DNA of 64,000 nt from Microbacterium sp. LWH3-1.2 (GCF_040675855.1 NZ_JBEGIK010000001.1:1-64000); one strand, 5' to 3'; positions 30,285-39,540 are shown, counted from the stretch's first letter. Made by a program: numbers and translations. The notes: a model not told the origin generated them from the letters alone.

Positions 30285-33251
30285 ATGACGTTCCGACCCG
30301 GTCCCCTGCGAGCCGCGGCGATCCTCGCCGCAGGGTTCGTGGCGGCCCGGGTCGTCTACCGCATCCTCTTCCACGGCGCCGACGGCGACGGCCTCGTCCT
30401 GCTGGACCTTCCGGCGGTGCGACTGCCGTCACCGTTCGCGCATGTGGTGCTGCTGGGCCCCGTCACGGGAGACGGACTGTGGGATGCTGCGGCCAGCGCC
30501 CTGCCGATCGCCCTCGCGATCCTGGCCTTCGGCGTGGTGAACTCCGTCGTCGATCTGCACCGGGTGTTCGCACGCGCGTCGCGACGCGGCCCGCTCCGCG
30601 GCATCGCGCGGGCCCTCGCGATCGCGGCGGCGACGCTGCCTTCCCTGGCCGACGGCGCCAGGGCGGTGCGGTTCGCGCAGCGCCTCCGCGGCGAACGCGG
30701 CGGGGCACGGATGCTGCTGCCCCTTCTGGAACGCACACTCGAGCGCGCCGCGGCCGTGGCCGCGGCGCTCGAGCTGCGGGGCTTCGCGGGGCGCGGGCTC
30801 GACGGGGACTGCCTGGCCCCTGTCGAGGCCGCGGGCGTGGAGATCGGCTTCGGCGACGGCGTCCCGGGACGAGGCATCCGTCTTCGGTCTTCGCTCGCGC
30901 TCGCGGCGGGCACGCTCACGCTCGTCGTCGGGGCGACGGGATCGGGCAAGTCGACCCTGCTCCGCGCGATCTCAGGGCTGCACCTGCACACGGACGGCGG
31001 CTGGATCGCCGGGTCGCTGCGGGTCGTCGGGCACGAGCGCGCCGCCGTGCCCCCGCGCGACCTCGCGCGGCGCGTAGGCGTGGTGCTGCAGCATCCGCGT
31101 GACGCGTTCGCCACCGAGCGTGTGCGCGATGAGATCGGGCTCTCGCTCGAACTGCGCGGTGTCGCACCCGTGATCGCCGCCGTCCGGGTAGCCGAGGTCG
31201 CCGACCGCGTCGGGGTCGCGCCGCTGCTCGACCGCCCTACGCGGGGTCTCTCGGCGGGCGAGGCGACGCTCGTCGCGATCGCGGCTGCGATCGTCGAGCA
31301 TCCCATCCTGCTGCTGGTCGACGAGCCGCTCGCCGACCTCGACGCCGACGCCCGCGCGCGGATCGCGGGACTGCTCGACGCTCTCGCGCACGAGGCCGGG
31401 ATGTGCGTGGTGGTGGCCGAGCACCGCGTGGACGCGGTCGCAGGGATCGCCGACACGGTGCTGAGGATCGACGACGGCGTGATCGCTTCCGCGGAGTCCC
31501 CCACGGGTTCGGGGCGCAGCGCGGACGTTCGGGGCGCACGGGATGCGCCCCGGACACACGGGATGCGCCCCGAACCCGTGGGACCACGGGAGCGCGTGCT
31601 GCGCGCCCGCGGAATCACCGTGCGCCACCGCGACATGGTGGCCGTGGCCGGGGCGGACGTCGAGCTGCACGTGGGCGAGATCGTCGCCCTCGTGGGGCCG
31701 AACGGCGCCGGCAAGTCGAGCCTGCTCACCGCGCTCGCGCTGCCGGCCCGAGAGATGGAGATCGAGTCGATCGGTCGGGTGGCACTGGTTCCGGATGCCT
31801 CGGACGACCTCTTCGTCGCCGACACCGCTGCGGCCGAATGCCGCCGCGCCGATCGTCGGTCGGCGCGAGCCGCCGCACCCGCGACCGCCGCGCGATTCGC
31901 GGGATTCCTGGGCCTCGACCCCGGTTCCCCCGTGTTCGCGGCGCGGATGGCACGGCACCCGCGCGACCTCTCAGCCGGCGAACGGCGCTGCCTCGCCCTG
32001 GCGATCCAGCTCGCGGGTTCGCCGCGCGTGCTGATGGTGGACGAACCCACGCGCGGCCTCGACCCCGCCGCCCGAGACCTGGTCTGGGGGGCGCTGACCT
32101 CGCTCGCCGCATCCGGCACCGCGGTGCTGGTGGCGTCGCACGAGCCCGCCCTCATCGCCCTCGCCGACCGCACCCTGACGATGAGCGCGGGCGTGCTGGC
32201 CGCAGCATCCGTTCCGGTGGCCCCGCCCGCGATCCGCTCTTCGGGCACTCCCTTCGACCGTTCGCAGGACCAGCACCGGGGCGACTGGTCGGCTGCCCGG
32301 GATGATGAGGCTGTCGACGACGGTCGCGTGGAGAGTCCTGCAAAGGGTGGAGAAGACGGGACGACAACTGACGCAGGGTATCGCGGCGCCGGATCCACCG
32401 GACCCCGTGCACGCGGTGGAGGCGTCGGCGGACGCCGCGGCCCGCGGCGGCGCCGGCGCGCACCAGCGCCGCTCGCCGCACTCGCGGGCGCGAACCTCGT
32501 TGCGCTCGGTGCGTTCTGCTGGCCCCTCGTCGCGACCGCCGTGCCCGAGCAGGCATACGCGGCCGTGCCGATCGCGGCGCTTGCGCTGGTGCCGCTCGCG
32601 GCGCTCGTCGTCGTCGCGACGCTCGACGGCAGCGTGCGGTCGGCTCACATGCTCGCGCTCCTCGGCACGCTCGCCGCGATCGGTGCGGCCGTGCGCATCG
32701 CGGGCACCGGCGTCGGGGGCGTCGAGGCGGTGTTCGTCCTGCTGATCCTCGCCGGCCGCGCCTACGGCGCAAGGTTCGGGATGCTGCTCGGAATGGCGAC
32801 CATCGCCCTCTCCACCCTCATCACCGGCACGTTCGGACCGTGGACGCCGTTCCAGATGTTCGCGTGCGCATGGGTCGGCGCGATCGCCGGACTGCTCCCC
32901 CGGCGCATGTCCGCCGTCGGCGAGATCGCGATGCTGAGCGTCTACGGCGTCGTCGCCTCGTACGCGTTCGGCCTGCTGATGAACCTGTGGTTCTGGCCCT
33001 TCGCCGTCGGCTACGGCACCGGCATCTCGTACGACGGCAGCGCGCCGCTCGAGGTGAACCTCTCGAGCTTCCTGCTGTACTCGCTCGTCACCTCGACCCT
33101 CAGCTGGGACACCCTCCGCGCGATCACCACCGTCATCGGACTGGTGGTCGTCGGCCGGCCGATCCTCGCGGCCCTGCGCCGCACGAAGCCGCTGGCGTCG
33201 GGCGCCGCATCCGTCGCCGCCCCGCGAGAGCGCGCCGCTGCCCTATCGTGA
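30285..33251 (+). CDS. Single-chain ECF transporter: EcfT-like, two ATPases and S component fused
   Basis: 988 residues in four parts. Residues 1-160 form a short EcfT-like membrane/coupling region (VDLHRVFARASRRG). About 205-395 is ABC domain 1 (GATGSGKST, LSAGE, LLLVDEPLADLD). About 435-640 is ABC domain 2 (GPNGAGKSS, DLSAGERRCLALA, LMVDEPTRGLD). About 720-970 holds at least six helices of an ECF S component (FGPWTPFQMFACAWVGAIAGL). ECF modules are normally three or four separate proteins. The linker between ABC domains (405-432) is encoded by a large palindrome. The substrate is probably a vitamin, possibly a corrinoid given metH next door; this is inference. Confidence 0.85.
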   Translation: MTFRPGPLRAAAILAAGFVAARVVYRILFHGADGDGLVLLDLPAVRLPSPFAHVVLLGPVTGDGLWDAAASALPIALAILAFGVVNSVVDLHRVFARASRRGPLRGIARALAIAAATLPSLADGARAVRFAQRLRGERGGARMLLPLLERTLERAAAVAAALELRGFAGRGLDGDCLAPVEAAGVEIGFGDGVPGRGIRLRSSLALAAGTLTLVVGATGSGKSTLLRAISGLHLHTDGGWIAGSLRVVGHERAAVPPRDLARRVGVVLQHPRDAFATERVRDEIGLSLELRGVAPVIAAVRVAEVADRVGVAPLLDRPTRGLSAGEATLVAIAAAIVEHPILLLVDEPLADLDADARARIAGLLDALAHEAGMCVVVAEHRVDAVAGIADTVLRIDDGVIASAESPTGSGRSADVRGARDAPRTHGMRPEPVGPRERVLRARGITVRHRDMVAVAGADVELHVGEIVALVGPNGAGKSSLLTALALPAREMEIESIGRVALVPDASDDLFVADTAAAECRRADRRSARAAAPATAARFAGFLGLDPGSPVFAARMARHPRDLSAGERRCLALAIQLAGSPRVLMVDEPTRGLDPAARDLVWGALTSLAASGTAVLVASHEPALIALADRTLTMSAGVLAAASVPVAPPAIRSSGTPFDRSQDQHRGDWSAARDDEAVDDGRVESPAKGGEDGTTTDAGYRGAGSTGPRARGGGVGGRRGPRRRRRAPAPLAALAGANLVALGAFCWPLVATAVPEQAYAAVPIAALALVPLAALVVVATLDGSVRSAHMLALLGTLAAIGAAVRIAGTGVGGVEAVFVLLILAGRAYGARFGMLLGMATIALSTLITGTFGPWTPFQMFACAWVGAIAGLLPRRMSAVGEIAMLSVYGVVASYAFGLLMNLWFWPFAVGYGTGISYDGSAPLEVNLSSFLLYSLVTSTLSWDTLRAITTVIGLVVVGRPILAALRRTKPLASGAASVAAPRERAAALS
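31500..31582. repeat. Nested palindrome inside the ECF gene linker
   Basis: Outer 18-bp perfect arms (31500-31517 and 31565-31582) enclose an inner 9-bp hairpin CGGGGCGCA/TGCGCCCCG (31530-31538 and 31544-31552). The word GGTTCGGGGCGC recurs in the intergenic element at 46329-46340. It is in frame and codes for the low-complexity linker between the two ATPase domains. Confidence 0.85.
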
Positions 33252-33276
33252 AGGTCGCGTGCCGGGAGGAGCCCAC

Positions 33277-33351
33277 GTGACCACGACGAGCGCCGCGACG
33301 CCGATGCCTCCGACCGGCGCCAAGGTGGATTTCGAGATCACGCCGGACTGA
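33277..33351 (+). CDS. Predicted 24-residue small protein
   Basis: GTG ORF of 24 codons preceded at ideal distance by GGGAGGAG, 26 bp after the ECF gene. The peptide is Thr/Pro-rich and ends KVDFEITPD. A stem-loop CCACGCG/CGCGTGG (33359-33365 and 33382-33388) follows immediately. It may be a genuine microprotein, a leader, or the remnant of a lost gene. No homology recognised. Confidence 0.4.
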   Translation: MTTTSAATPMPPTGAKVDFEITPD

Positions 33352-33481
33352 AGATCCACCACGCGATGTGTCGGTTGTCGCCGCGTGGCGCGTCGGGACG
33401 CGTCCACGACCGCCACCTTCACGGAAGCTGCGGCCCGCAGCATCCGTCCTCCCCGAAGCCACGGCTGCCTTCCGTTCCTCT

Positions 33482-33564
33482 GCCCAAACCACCCCTTCTC
33501 GCCGAGAACACCCGCCCGGGACCGACCACGAGCCATGGCTTCGGCGAGAAGGGGTGGTTTGGGC
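33482..33564. terminator. Long bidirectional hairpin downstream of metH
   Basis: Perfect 24-bp inverted repeat (33482-33505 and 33541-33564) around a 35-nt loop, 22 bp past the metH stop. Unusually long and rich in CCAAACCACCCC/TTCTCGCC for a simple terminator. It may be a REP-like repeat recruited as one; TTCTCGCC recurs at 46342. Confidence 0.75.
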
Positions 33565-33585
33565 GCAGACAGGGCAAGCCCGGCG

Positions 33586-36500
33586 TCAGACGGAGAAGTA
33601 CTTCGCCTCGGGGTGGTGGAAGACGAACGCGTCGGTGGACTGCTCGGGGTGCAGCTGCAGCTCCTCGCTGAGCTCGACGCCCATGCGCTCGGGGCGCAGC
33701 AGCTCGACGACCTTGCGACGGTCCTCCATGTCGGGGCACGCGGGGTAGCCGAGGGAGAAACGGGCGCCGCGGTACTCGAGCTTGAAGAGGCCCGCGGTGT
33801 CGGTGGGATCCTCGTGCGAGAAGCCGAGCTCGGAGCGGATGCGCGCGTGCCAGAACTCGGCGAGCGCCTCGGTCAGCTGCATCACGAGCCCGTTGAGCTC
33901 GTAGTAGTCGCGGTACTTGTCTTCGGCGAAGAGCTTCGCCGTCACCGAGTCGATGTTCGCGCCCGCCGTCACGAGCTGCACCGGCAGCACGTCGACGTGC
34001 CCCGACTCGCGCGAGCGCACGAAGTCGGCGAGGCACAGGTGGCGGTCGCGCCGCTGGCGCGGGAAGTGGAAGCGCAGGCGGTCGGTGCCGACCGCGCCGC
34101 CGGAGCCGCCGTCGGGGGCGAGGAGGCCGGCGGCGCCGAGCACACCCGACGGGTCGTCCCCGTGGTGCAGCACGACGACGTCGTTGCCCTCCGACACGAC
34201 AGGGAAGAACCCGTACGCGACCGAGGCGTCGAGCATGCCTTCGGCGAGGATGCGGTCGAGCCAGTACCGCAGTCGCGGCCGGCCTTCGGTCTCGACGAGC
34301 TGCTCGTATGTGGCGCCGTCCTCGCCGCGGCCGGGCTTGAGGCCCCACTGGCCCATGAATGTCGCGCGCTCGTCGAGGAACGCCGCGTAGTCGTGCAGCG
34401 CGAGACCTCGTACGATGCGGGTGCCCCAGAAGGGCGGGGCGGGCACCGGATTGTCGGATGCGACGTCCGAGCGCGCGGGCATCGCCTCCGGCTCCGTCAG
34501 CGTGAGCTTGGAGCCGACGGCGTGGCGGCGCTTCTTGAGCGCCGGCAGGCCGACGGACGCCGGGTCGGCGCCGCGAGCGATCTTCACCAGGGGCTCCATC
34601 AGAGCGAGGCCTTCGAATGCGTCGCGCGCGTATCGCACCTCGCCGTCGAACAGCGAGGCGAGGTCGTCCTCGACGTACGCGCGCGTGAGCGCCGCACCGC
34701 CGAGGATCACCGGCCACTTCGTGCCGAGTCCTCGCGAGGTGAGCTCCTCCAGGTTCTCCTTCATCACCACCGTCGACTTCACGAGCAGCCCCGACATGCC
34801 GATCACGTCCGCGCCGTGCTCCTCGGCCGCGGCGATGATGTCGGCGATCGGCTGCTTGATGCCGAGGTTGATGACGTCGTACCCGTTGTTGGTGAGGATG
34901 ATGTCGACGAGGTTCTTGCCGATGTCGTGCACGTCGCCGCGGACGGTCGCGAGCACGATGCGGCCCTTGCCCGAGGCATCCGACTTCTCCATGTGCGGTT
35001 CGAGGAGCGCGACCGCGTTCTTCATCACCTCGGCCGACTGCAGCACGAACGGCAGCTGCATCTCGCCGGCGCCGAACCGTTCGCCGACGATCTTCATGCC
35101 TTCGAGCAGGTGGTCGTTGATGATCTGCAGGGGCGACAGGCCGCCCGCGCGGGCGAGATCGAGGTCGGCCTCGAGGCCCTTGCCCTCACCGTCGATGATG
35201 CGGCGCTCGAGCCGCTCGCCGACCGGCAGGGCGGCGAGCTCAGCCGCCCGCTGGTTGCGCAGGGCCGCGGTGTCGACGCCGGCGAAGAGGTCGAGCATCC
35301 GTGCCAGCGGGTCGTACGTGACGTTGCCGTCGGCGTCGTACTCGCGGCGGTCCCACACCAGGTCGAGGGCGACCTTGCGCTGCTCCTCAGAGATGGAGGC
35401 GAGCGGCACGATCTTCGCCGCGTCGATGATGCCCGAGGTGAGGCCCGCTTCCACGGCCTCGTGCAGGAACGCCGAGTTCAGCACGCTCCGCGCGGCCGGG
35501 TTGAGCCCGAACGACACGTTCGAGACGCCGAGCGTGGTGTTGATGCCGGGGTACTTGGCGGTGATCTGCCGGATCGCCTCGATCGTCTCGATGGCGTCGC
35601 GGCGGGTCTCCTCCTGGCCGGTCGCGATCGGGAAGGTGAGGCAGTCGACGATGATGTCGTTGACGCGCAGGCCCCACTCGCCCACGAGCTCGTCGACGAG
35701 GCGTGACGCGATCCGCACCTTGCCCTCGGCCGTGCGGGCCTGACCGTGCTCGTCGATCGTCAGCGCGACGACGGCGGTGCCGTGCTCCTTGACGAGCGGC
35801 ATGATGCGGCCGAAGCGGGAGGTCGGGCCGTCGCCGTCCTCGTAGTTCACCGAGTTCACGACCGGGCGTCCGCCGATGAGCTCCAGCCCCGCCGCGATGA
35901 CGGCAGGCTCGGTCGAGTCGACCACGAGGGGCAGGGTCGACGCCGAGGCGAAGCGCGAGACGACCTCGCGGATGTCGGCGACACCGTCGCGGCCCACATA
36001 GTCGATGCAGACGTCGAGCAGGTGCGCGCCCACCCGGATCTGGTCGCGGGCGATCTCGACGCAGTCATCCCAGCGCTCCTCGAGCATGGCCTCGCGAAAC
36101 GCCTTCGAGCCGTTCGCGTTGGTGCGCTCGCCGATCGCGAGGTACGAGGCGTCCTGCTGGAACGACACGTGCTGGTACAGCGACGCGACGCCGGGATCGA
36201 GCTCCGGGCGGCGCGCCTCGGCGCCGCCGACCGGGCGCAGGCGCTCGACGACCGCGGCGAGGTGCTCGGGCGTGGTGCCGCAGCATCCGCCGACCAGTCC
36301 GAGCCCGAACTCGCGAACGAACTGCTCGTGCGCGGTCGCGAGCTCGACGGGCGTCAGCGGGTAGTGCGCGCCGTTCGCCCCCAGCACCGGAAGCCCCGCG
36401 TTGGGCATGCAGGCGATGGGCACCGTCGCGTGCTTCGAGAGGTGCCGCAGGTGCTCGCTCATCTCGGTCGGCCCGGTGGCGCAGTTGAGGCCGATCGCGT

Positions 36501-37218
36501 CGACACCCAGCGGCTCGATCGCGGTGAGCGCCGCGCCGATCTCGGAGCCCATGAGCATGGTGCCGGTGGTCTCGACGGTCACCTCGACGAAGATCGGAAG
36601 ACGGATGCCGCGGCTCACGATCGCCTGACGACAGCCGTTGATCGCGGCCTTCGTCTGAAGGAGATCCTGGCTCGTCTCCACCAGGAAGGCGTCGGCACCG
36701 CCGTCGATGAGGCCTTCGGCCTGCAGCGCGAAGGTCTGCTTGAGGTTGTCGTAGGTGGTGTGCCCGAGGCTGGGGAGCTTCGTGCCCGGACCCATCGAAC
36801 CGAGCACCCAGCGCACGCGGCCGTCGGCTGCCTCGGCGGCCTCGACGCGCTCGCGCGCGATGCGGGCGCCCCTCTCGGCGAGCTCGGCGATGCGATCGAC
36901 GATGCCGTAGTCGTCGAGGTTCGACCAGTTCGCGCCGAACGTGTTCGTCTCGACGGCGTCGACGCCGACCGCGAGGTACGCGTCGTGGATCTCCCCCACG
37001 ACGTCCGGGCGCGACACGTTGAGGATCTCGTTGCACCCCTCGAGCCCCTGGAAGTCGCTGTCGATCGACAGGTCGTACCGCTGAAGCATGGTGCCCATGG
37101 CCCCGTCGGCGATGACGACCCGCTCACGCACGCCGTCGAGCAGCTGCTGCGAGCGCGCGGGCCTGGGAACCCCGTCGATGTCGAGGCTGAACCGGGGTGC
37201 GGGCGGTGCTGCGGTCAC
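33586..37218 (-). CDS. metH: Cobalamin-dependent methionine synthase
   Basis: 1210 residues with all four MetH modules. The homocysteine domain (1-330) has zinc ligands in LNCATG and GGCCGT. The methyltetrahydrofolate domain (350-640) has GERTNANGSKAF and VNSVNYEDGDG. The B12 cap and Rossmann domains (650-890) contain the cobalt-ligand motif DVHDIGKN near residue 760. The C-terminal SAM reactivation domain ends with RFSLGYPACPDMEDR. GTG start. The short upstream gap leaves no room for a cobalamin riboswitch. Confidence 0.95.
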   Translation of the reverse strand: MTAAPPAPRFSLDIDGVPRPARSQQLLDGVRERVVIADGAMGTMLQRYDLSIDSDFQGLEGCNEILNVSRPDVVGEIHDAYLAVGVDAVETNTFGANWSNLDDYGIVDRIAELAERGARIARERVEAAEAADGRVRWVLGSMGPGTKLPSLGHTTYDNLKQTFALQAEGLIDGGADAFLVETSQDLLQTKAAINGCRQAIVSRGIRLPIFVEVTVETTGTMLMGSEIGAALTAIEPLGVDAIGLNCATGPTEMSEHLRHLSKHATVPIACMPNAGLPVLGANGAHYPLTPVELATAHEQFVREFGLGLVGGCCGTTPEHLAAVVERLRPVGGAEARRPELDPGVASLYQHVSFQQDASYLAIGERTNANGSKAFREAMLEERWDDCVEIARDQIRVGAHLLDVCIDYVGRDGVADIREVVSRFASASTLPLVVDSTEPAVIAAGLELIGGRPVVNSVNYEDGDGPTSRFGRIMPLVKEHGTAVVALTIDEHGQARTAEGKVRIASRLVDELVGEWGLRVNDIIVDCLTFPIATGQEETRRDAIETIEAIRQITAKYPGINTTLGVSNVSFGLNPAARSVLNSAFLHEAVEAGLTSGIIDAAKIVPLASISEEQRKVALDLVWDRREYDADGNVTYDPLARMLDLFAGVDTAALRNQRAAELAALPVGERLERRIIDGEGKGLEADLDLARAGGLSPLQIINDHLLEGMKIVGERFGAGEMQLPFVLQSAEVMKNAVALLEPHMEKSDASGKGRIVLATVRGDVHDIGKNLVDIILTNNGYDVINLGIKQPIADIIAAAEEHGADVIGMSGLLVKSTVVMKENLEELTSRGLGTKWPVILGGAALTRAYVEDDLASLFDGEVRYARDAFEGLALMEPLVKIARGADPASVGLPALKKRRHAVGSKLTLTEPEAMPARSDVASDNPVPAPPFWGTRIVRGLALHDYAAFLDERATFMGQWGLKPGRGEDGATYEQLVETEGRPRLRYWLDRILAEGMLDASVAYGFFPVVSEGNDVVVLHHGDDPSGVLGAAGLLAPDGGSGGAVGTDRLRFHFPRQRRDRHLCLADFVRSRESGHVDVLPVQLVTAGANIDSVTAKLFAEDKYRDYYELNGLVMQLTEALAEFWHARIRSELGFSHEDPTDTAGLFKLEYRGARFSLGYPACPDMEDRRKVVELLRPERMGVELSEELQLHPEQSTDAFVFHHPEAKYFSV

Positions 37219-37261
37219 CCCCGCGATTTTAGTCGCCGGCCTGTGTTGTGGTCCGGTTCGT

Positions 37262-37309
37262 GACGGATGCCGCGGCCCGGCGTCGTGCCCGTGGGCGGCA
37301 GCATCCGTC
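37262..37309 (-). terminator. Terminator of the F420-type LLM gene
   Basis: Inverted repeat GACGGATGC (37262-37270) with GCATCCGTC (37301-37309), just past the LLM stop and before metH. Same ACGGATGC-armed family as other terminators here. Confidence 0.65.
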
Positions 37310-37320
37310 GTGAGAAGAGC

Positions 37321-38118
37321 TCAGGCGTTCTTGGCATCGCGCCAGGCCAGCCACCGTCGGATGAGGTCGTAGTCCCAGTCGGGGCCCTGGAAGCCGAGGG
37401 TGAAGAGGCGCACACCGGCGTCGTAGAGGTCGTCGGCGAAGGATTCGTCGCGGCGCTGCAGCTCGTTCGAGATGACGAGGTTCGAGGTGTCGCGCTGCTC
37501 GCGCGCGGCCCACCGCTCGATGACGTCGAGCTTGTGGGGGAGGTCGCCCGGGCGCACGAAGCTGTGCCAGATGTCGGCGTGGCGGGCGACGAGGCGCAGC
37601 GTCTTCTGCTCGCCCGAACCCCCGATCATGACCGGGATGTCGCGCGTCGGCGCCGGGTTGAGCTTCTGCCAGCGCTCCTCGATGCGCTCCAGTCCGGCCG
37701 CGAGGTCGTTCAGGCGCGACCCGGTGGTGCCGAAGTCGTACCCGTACTCCTCGTAGTCCCGAGCGAACCAGCCCGAGCCGGTGGCGAAGATGAAGCGGCC
37801 CACGCCGTCCTTCGCGGAGATGTGGTCGATCGTGCGGGCCATATCGGCCTGGAGGTCGGGGTTGCGGTAGCTGTTGCAGTTGACGAGGGCACCGAACTCG
37901 ACGTGCTCGGTCTGCTCGGCCCATGCCGCGAGCATCGTCCATGACTCGAAGTGGAGACCTTCGGGGTCGCCGCTCAGCGGGAAGAAGTGGTCCCAGTTGA
38001 AGAGGATGTCGACGCCCATCTCCTCGAGGCGGAGCACCGCGTCGCGGAAGGCGGAATAGGGGGCGTGCTGGGGCTGCAGCTGCACGCCGAGGCGCACGGG
38101 AGTGTCGAGGAGGGGCAT
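37321..38118 (-). CDS. LLM-class F420-dependent oxidoreductase
   Basis: 265 residues of the bacterial luciferase-like fold. RLGVQLQPQHAPYSAFRDAVLRLEEMGVDILFNWDHFFP at the N-terminus, then FGALVNCNSYRNPDLQADMARTIDHIS and FATGSGWFARDYEEYG, typical of the TIGR03560/F420-dependent group. PVMIGGSGEQKTLRLVARHADIW is the phosphate/F420 binding segment. Start ATG at 38118 because homologues begin near this point; SD is poor. Substrate unknown. It stands alone. Confidence 0.85.
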   Translation of the reverse strand: MPLLDTPVRLGVQLQPQHAPYSAFRDAVLRLEEMGVDILFNWDHFFPLSGDPEGLHFESWTMLAAWAEQTEHVEFGALVNCNSYRNPDLQADMARTIDHISAKDGVGRFIFATGSGWFARDYEEYGYDFGTTGSRLNDLAAGLERIEERWQKLNPAPTRDIPVMIGGSGEQKTLRLVARHADIWHSFVRPGDLPHKLDVIERWAAREQRDTSNLVISNELQRRDESFADDLYDAGVRLFTLGFQGPDWDYDLIRRWLAWRDAKNA

Positions 38119-38170
38119 GGGGAAAGCGTAAGGCCGGCCCGAGGGGGTGGGCCTCGTTCGAGGGAACGTG

Positions 38171-38212
38171 CCGAGATGCGGACCGGAACGAGCGTTCCGG
38201 TCCGCATCTCGG
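38171..38212 (-). terminator. Near-perfect 42-bp palindrome, likely terminator
   Basis: 20-bp perfect arms (38171-38190 and 38193-38212) with a 2-nt AG centre, 10 bp beyond the HAAS protein stop. Such a tight cruciform-capable palindrome is unusual for a plain terminator. Confidence 0.75.
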
Positions 38213-38221
38213 GTCAGGTCC

Positions 38222-39196
38222 TCAGTTGAGGACGCGCGACGACCCCCGGCGTGCGCGCGCCGCCTTGAGCGCGGCATCCACCGTGTCCCACACTGCGACT
38301 CCCGCGATCACGAAGCCGACGATGATCGAGAGGATCTGGCCCACCTCTTCGCCGCCGTCGGGGATGATCGTCGGGAAGTACGCGGGGTTGATGAGGCGTC
38401 CCTCGAACAGGAGCCACAACGCCGGCACCGCGATGACGAGATTCAGGATGCCGTTGACCACCGCGAGGCCGATGGTCCAGCGTCCGATCGCGTAGACGAC
38501 GATCGCGAGCACGGCTTCGAGCGCCATGACCGCGAACAGCGCCAGGATCCACCAGGGCCAGAGTCCGGGGTCGAGGAACGACAGCCCTGGTTCGGTGGGC
38601 ACGAACCCGACGAACAGATCCCAGAGCACGACCCCGGCCATGATCCCGAGGAACGCCAGCGACGCGATCATGTCGCCGAGCCCGACGCCCTTCTGGCGCG
38701 GCTCGGGGAGCTGGTCGGGCGTCCAGCGCTGGCCGTTCATCGTCTCGTGGCCGGTGCGCTCGAGGATCACGAACACCAGCGTCGTCCAGAACGCGAGGTG
38801 CACGATCACCGACAGCAGCAGCGGCACGAGCGCGCCGATGATCTCGCCGAACGTTGCGCCGTCGAGCACCATCGCGAGCGAGACGCCGAACGCGGCGCAC
38901 GCGGGAACGATGTAGAGCAGCAGCTTGAGCAGCCGCCACCAGTCGAGGAAGTACCGCGGCCCGACGAGCCACAGCGGGCGATCGGTGTACTGCGCGGCGA
39001 GCTTGTCGGGGTCGCCGAGCTCGATGAGCACGGCGCGCTCGGCGTCGTCGCGCAGTTCGCCCTGCTCGACGCGCGCCTCGACCTGGTCGTCGATGGATGC
39101 CCGCAGCTCGGCGGCGAGGTCGGCGCGCTGCGCCTCGGGCACCGTGCGCATGGCGGCGTCGACGTAGCGGTCGGTGAGGGTGGCGGTGGCGGTCAT
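38222..39196 (-). CDS. HAAS/permease-prefix membrane protein partnered with PadR
   Basis: 324 residues. The N-terminal 70 residues form the soluble HAAS signalling domain (DRYVDAAMRTVPEAQRADLAAELRASIDDQVEAR, then LIELGDPDKLAAQY). Six to seven membrane helices follow, with a short YFLDWWRLLKLLLY junction. Proteins of this kind are almost always encoded with a PadR regulator, as here, and probably sense a membrane or small-molecule signal. ATG is one base after the padR stop. Confidence 0.82.
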   Translation of the reverse strand: MTATATLTDRYVDAAMRTVPEAQRADLAAELRASIDDQVEARVEQGELRDDAERAVLIELGDPDKLAAQYTDRPLWLVGPRYFLDWWRLLKLLLYIVPACAAFGVSLAMVLDGATFGEIIGALVPLLLSVIVHLAFWTTLVFVILERTGHETMNGQRWTPDQLPEPRQKGVGLGDMIASLAFLGIMAGVVLWDLFVGFVPTEPGLSFLDPGLWPWWILALFAVMALEAVLAIVVYAIGRWTIGLAVVNGILNLVIAVPALWLLFEGRLINPAYFPTIIPDGGEEVGQILSIIVGFVIAGVAVWDTVDAALKAARARRGSSRVLN

Positions 39197-39197
39197 G

Positions 39198-39533
39198 TCA
39201 TTTCTCCTCGGGGAGGGCGTCGATCGCGGCGGCGATCGCGCGGAAATCGTCGGTGAGGGCGCCCGCCAGGCGCTGGCCGGCGTCGCTGGTGCGGTAGAAC
39301 TTGCGCGGGCGCGACTCGTCGGTGTTCCACTCGCTCGTGAGACAGCCCTGCTTCTCGAGGCGCCGCAGCATCGGGTACAGCGTGTTCGCGTCGGTGGGGA
39401 AACCGCGCCGCCCCAGCTCCTCGAGCAGTCCGTACCCGTACCCCGGCGCCTCGAGCAGCCGCAGGCACGCCAGCACGACCGTGCCGCGCCGCAGCTCCTG
39501 CAGATGCGTCTCGAGGATCTCGGATTCGCTCAT
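39198..39533 (-). CDS. PadR family transcriptional regulator
   Basis: 111 residues. The winged helix is clear: GTVVLACLRLLEAPGYGYGLLEEL, then TLYPMLRRLEKQGCL, then a wing ending RPRKFYRTSDAGQRL, and a short C-terminal dimer helix. It would repress its own operon; the dyad in its promoter spacer fits this. Co-transcribed with the HAAS membrane protein. Confidence 0.9.
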   Translation of the reverse strand: MSESEILETHLQELRRGTVVLACLRLLEAPGYGYGLLEELGRRGFPTDANTLYPMLRRLEKQGCLTSEWNTDESRPRKFYRTSDAGQRLAGALTDDFRAIAAAIDALPEEK

Positions 39534-39540
39534 GCCTCAC

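Noticed and set aside
37219..37320. Cobalamin riboswitch before metH
   Set aside because: Only 102 bp are available and they hold the preceding gene's terminator; no B12-box-like sequence seen.
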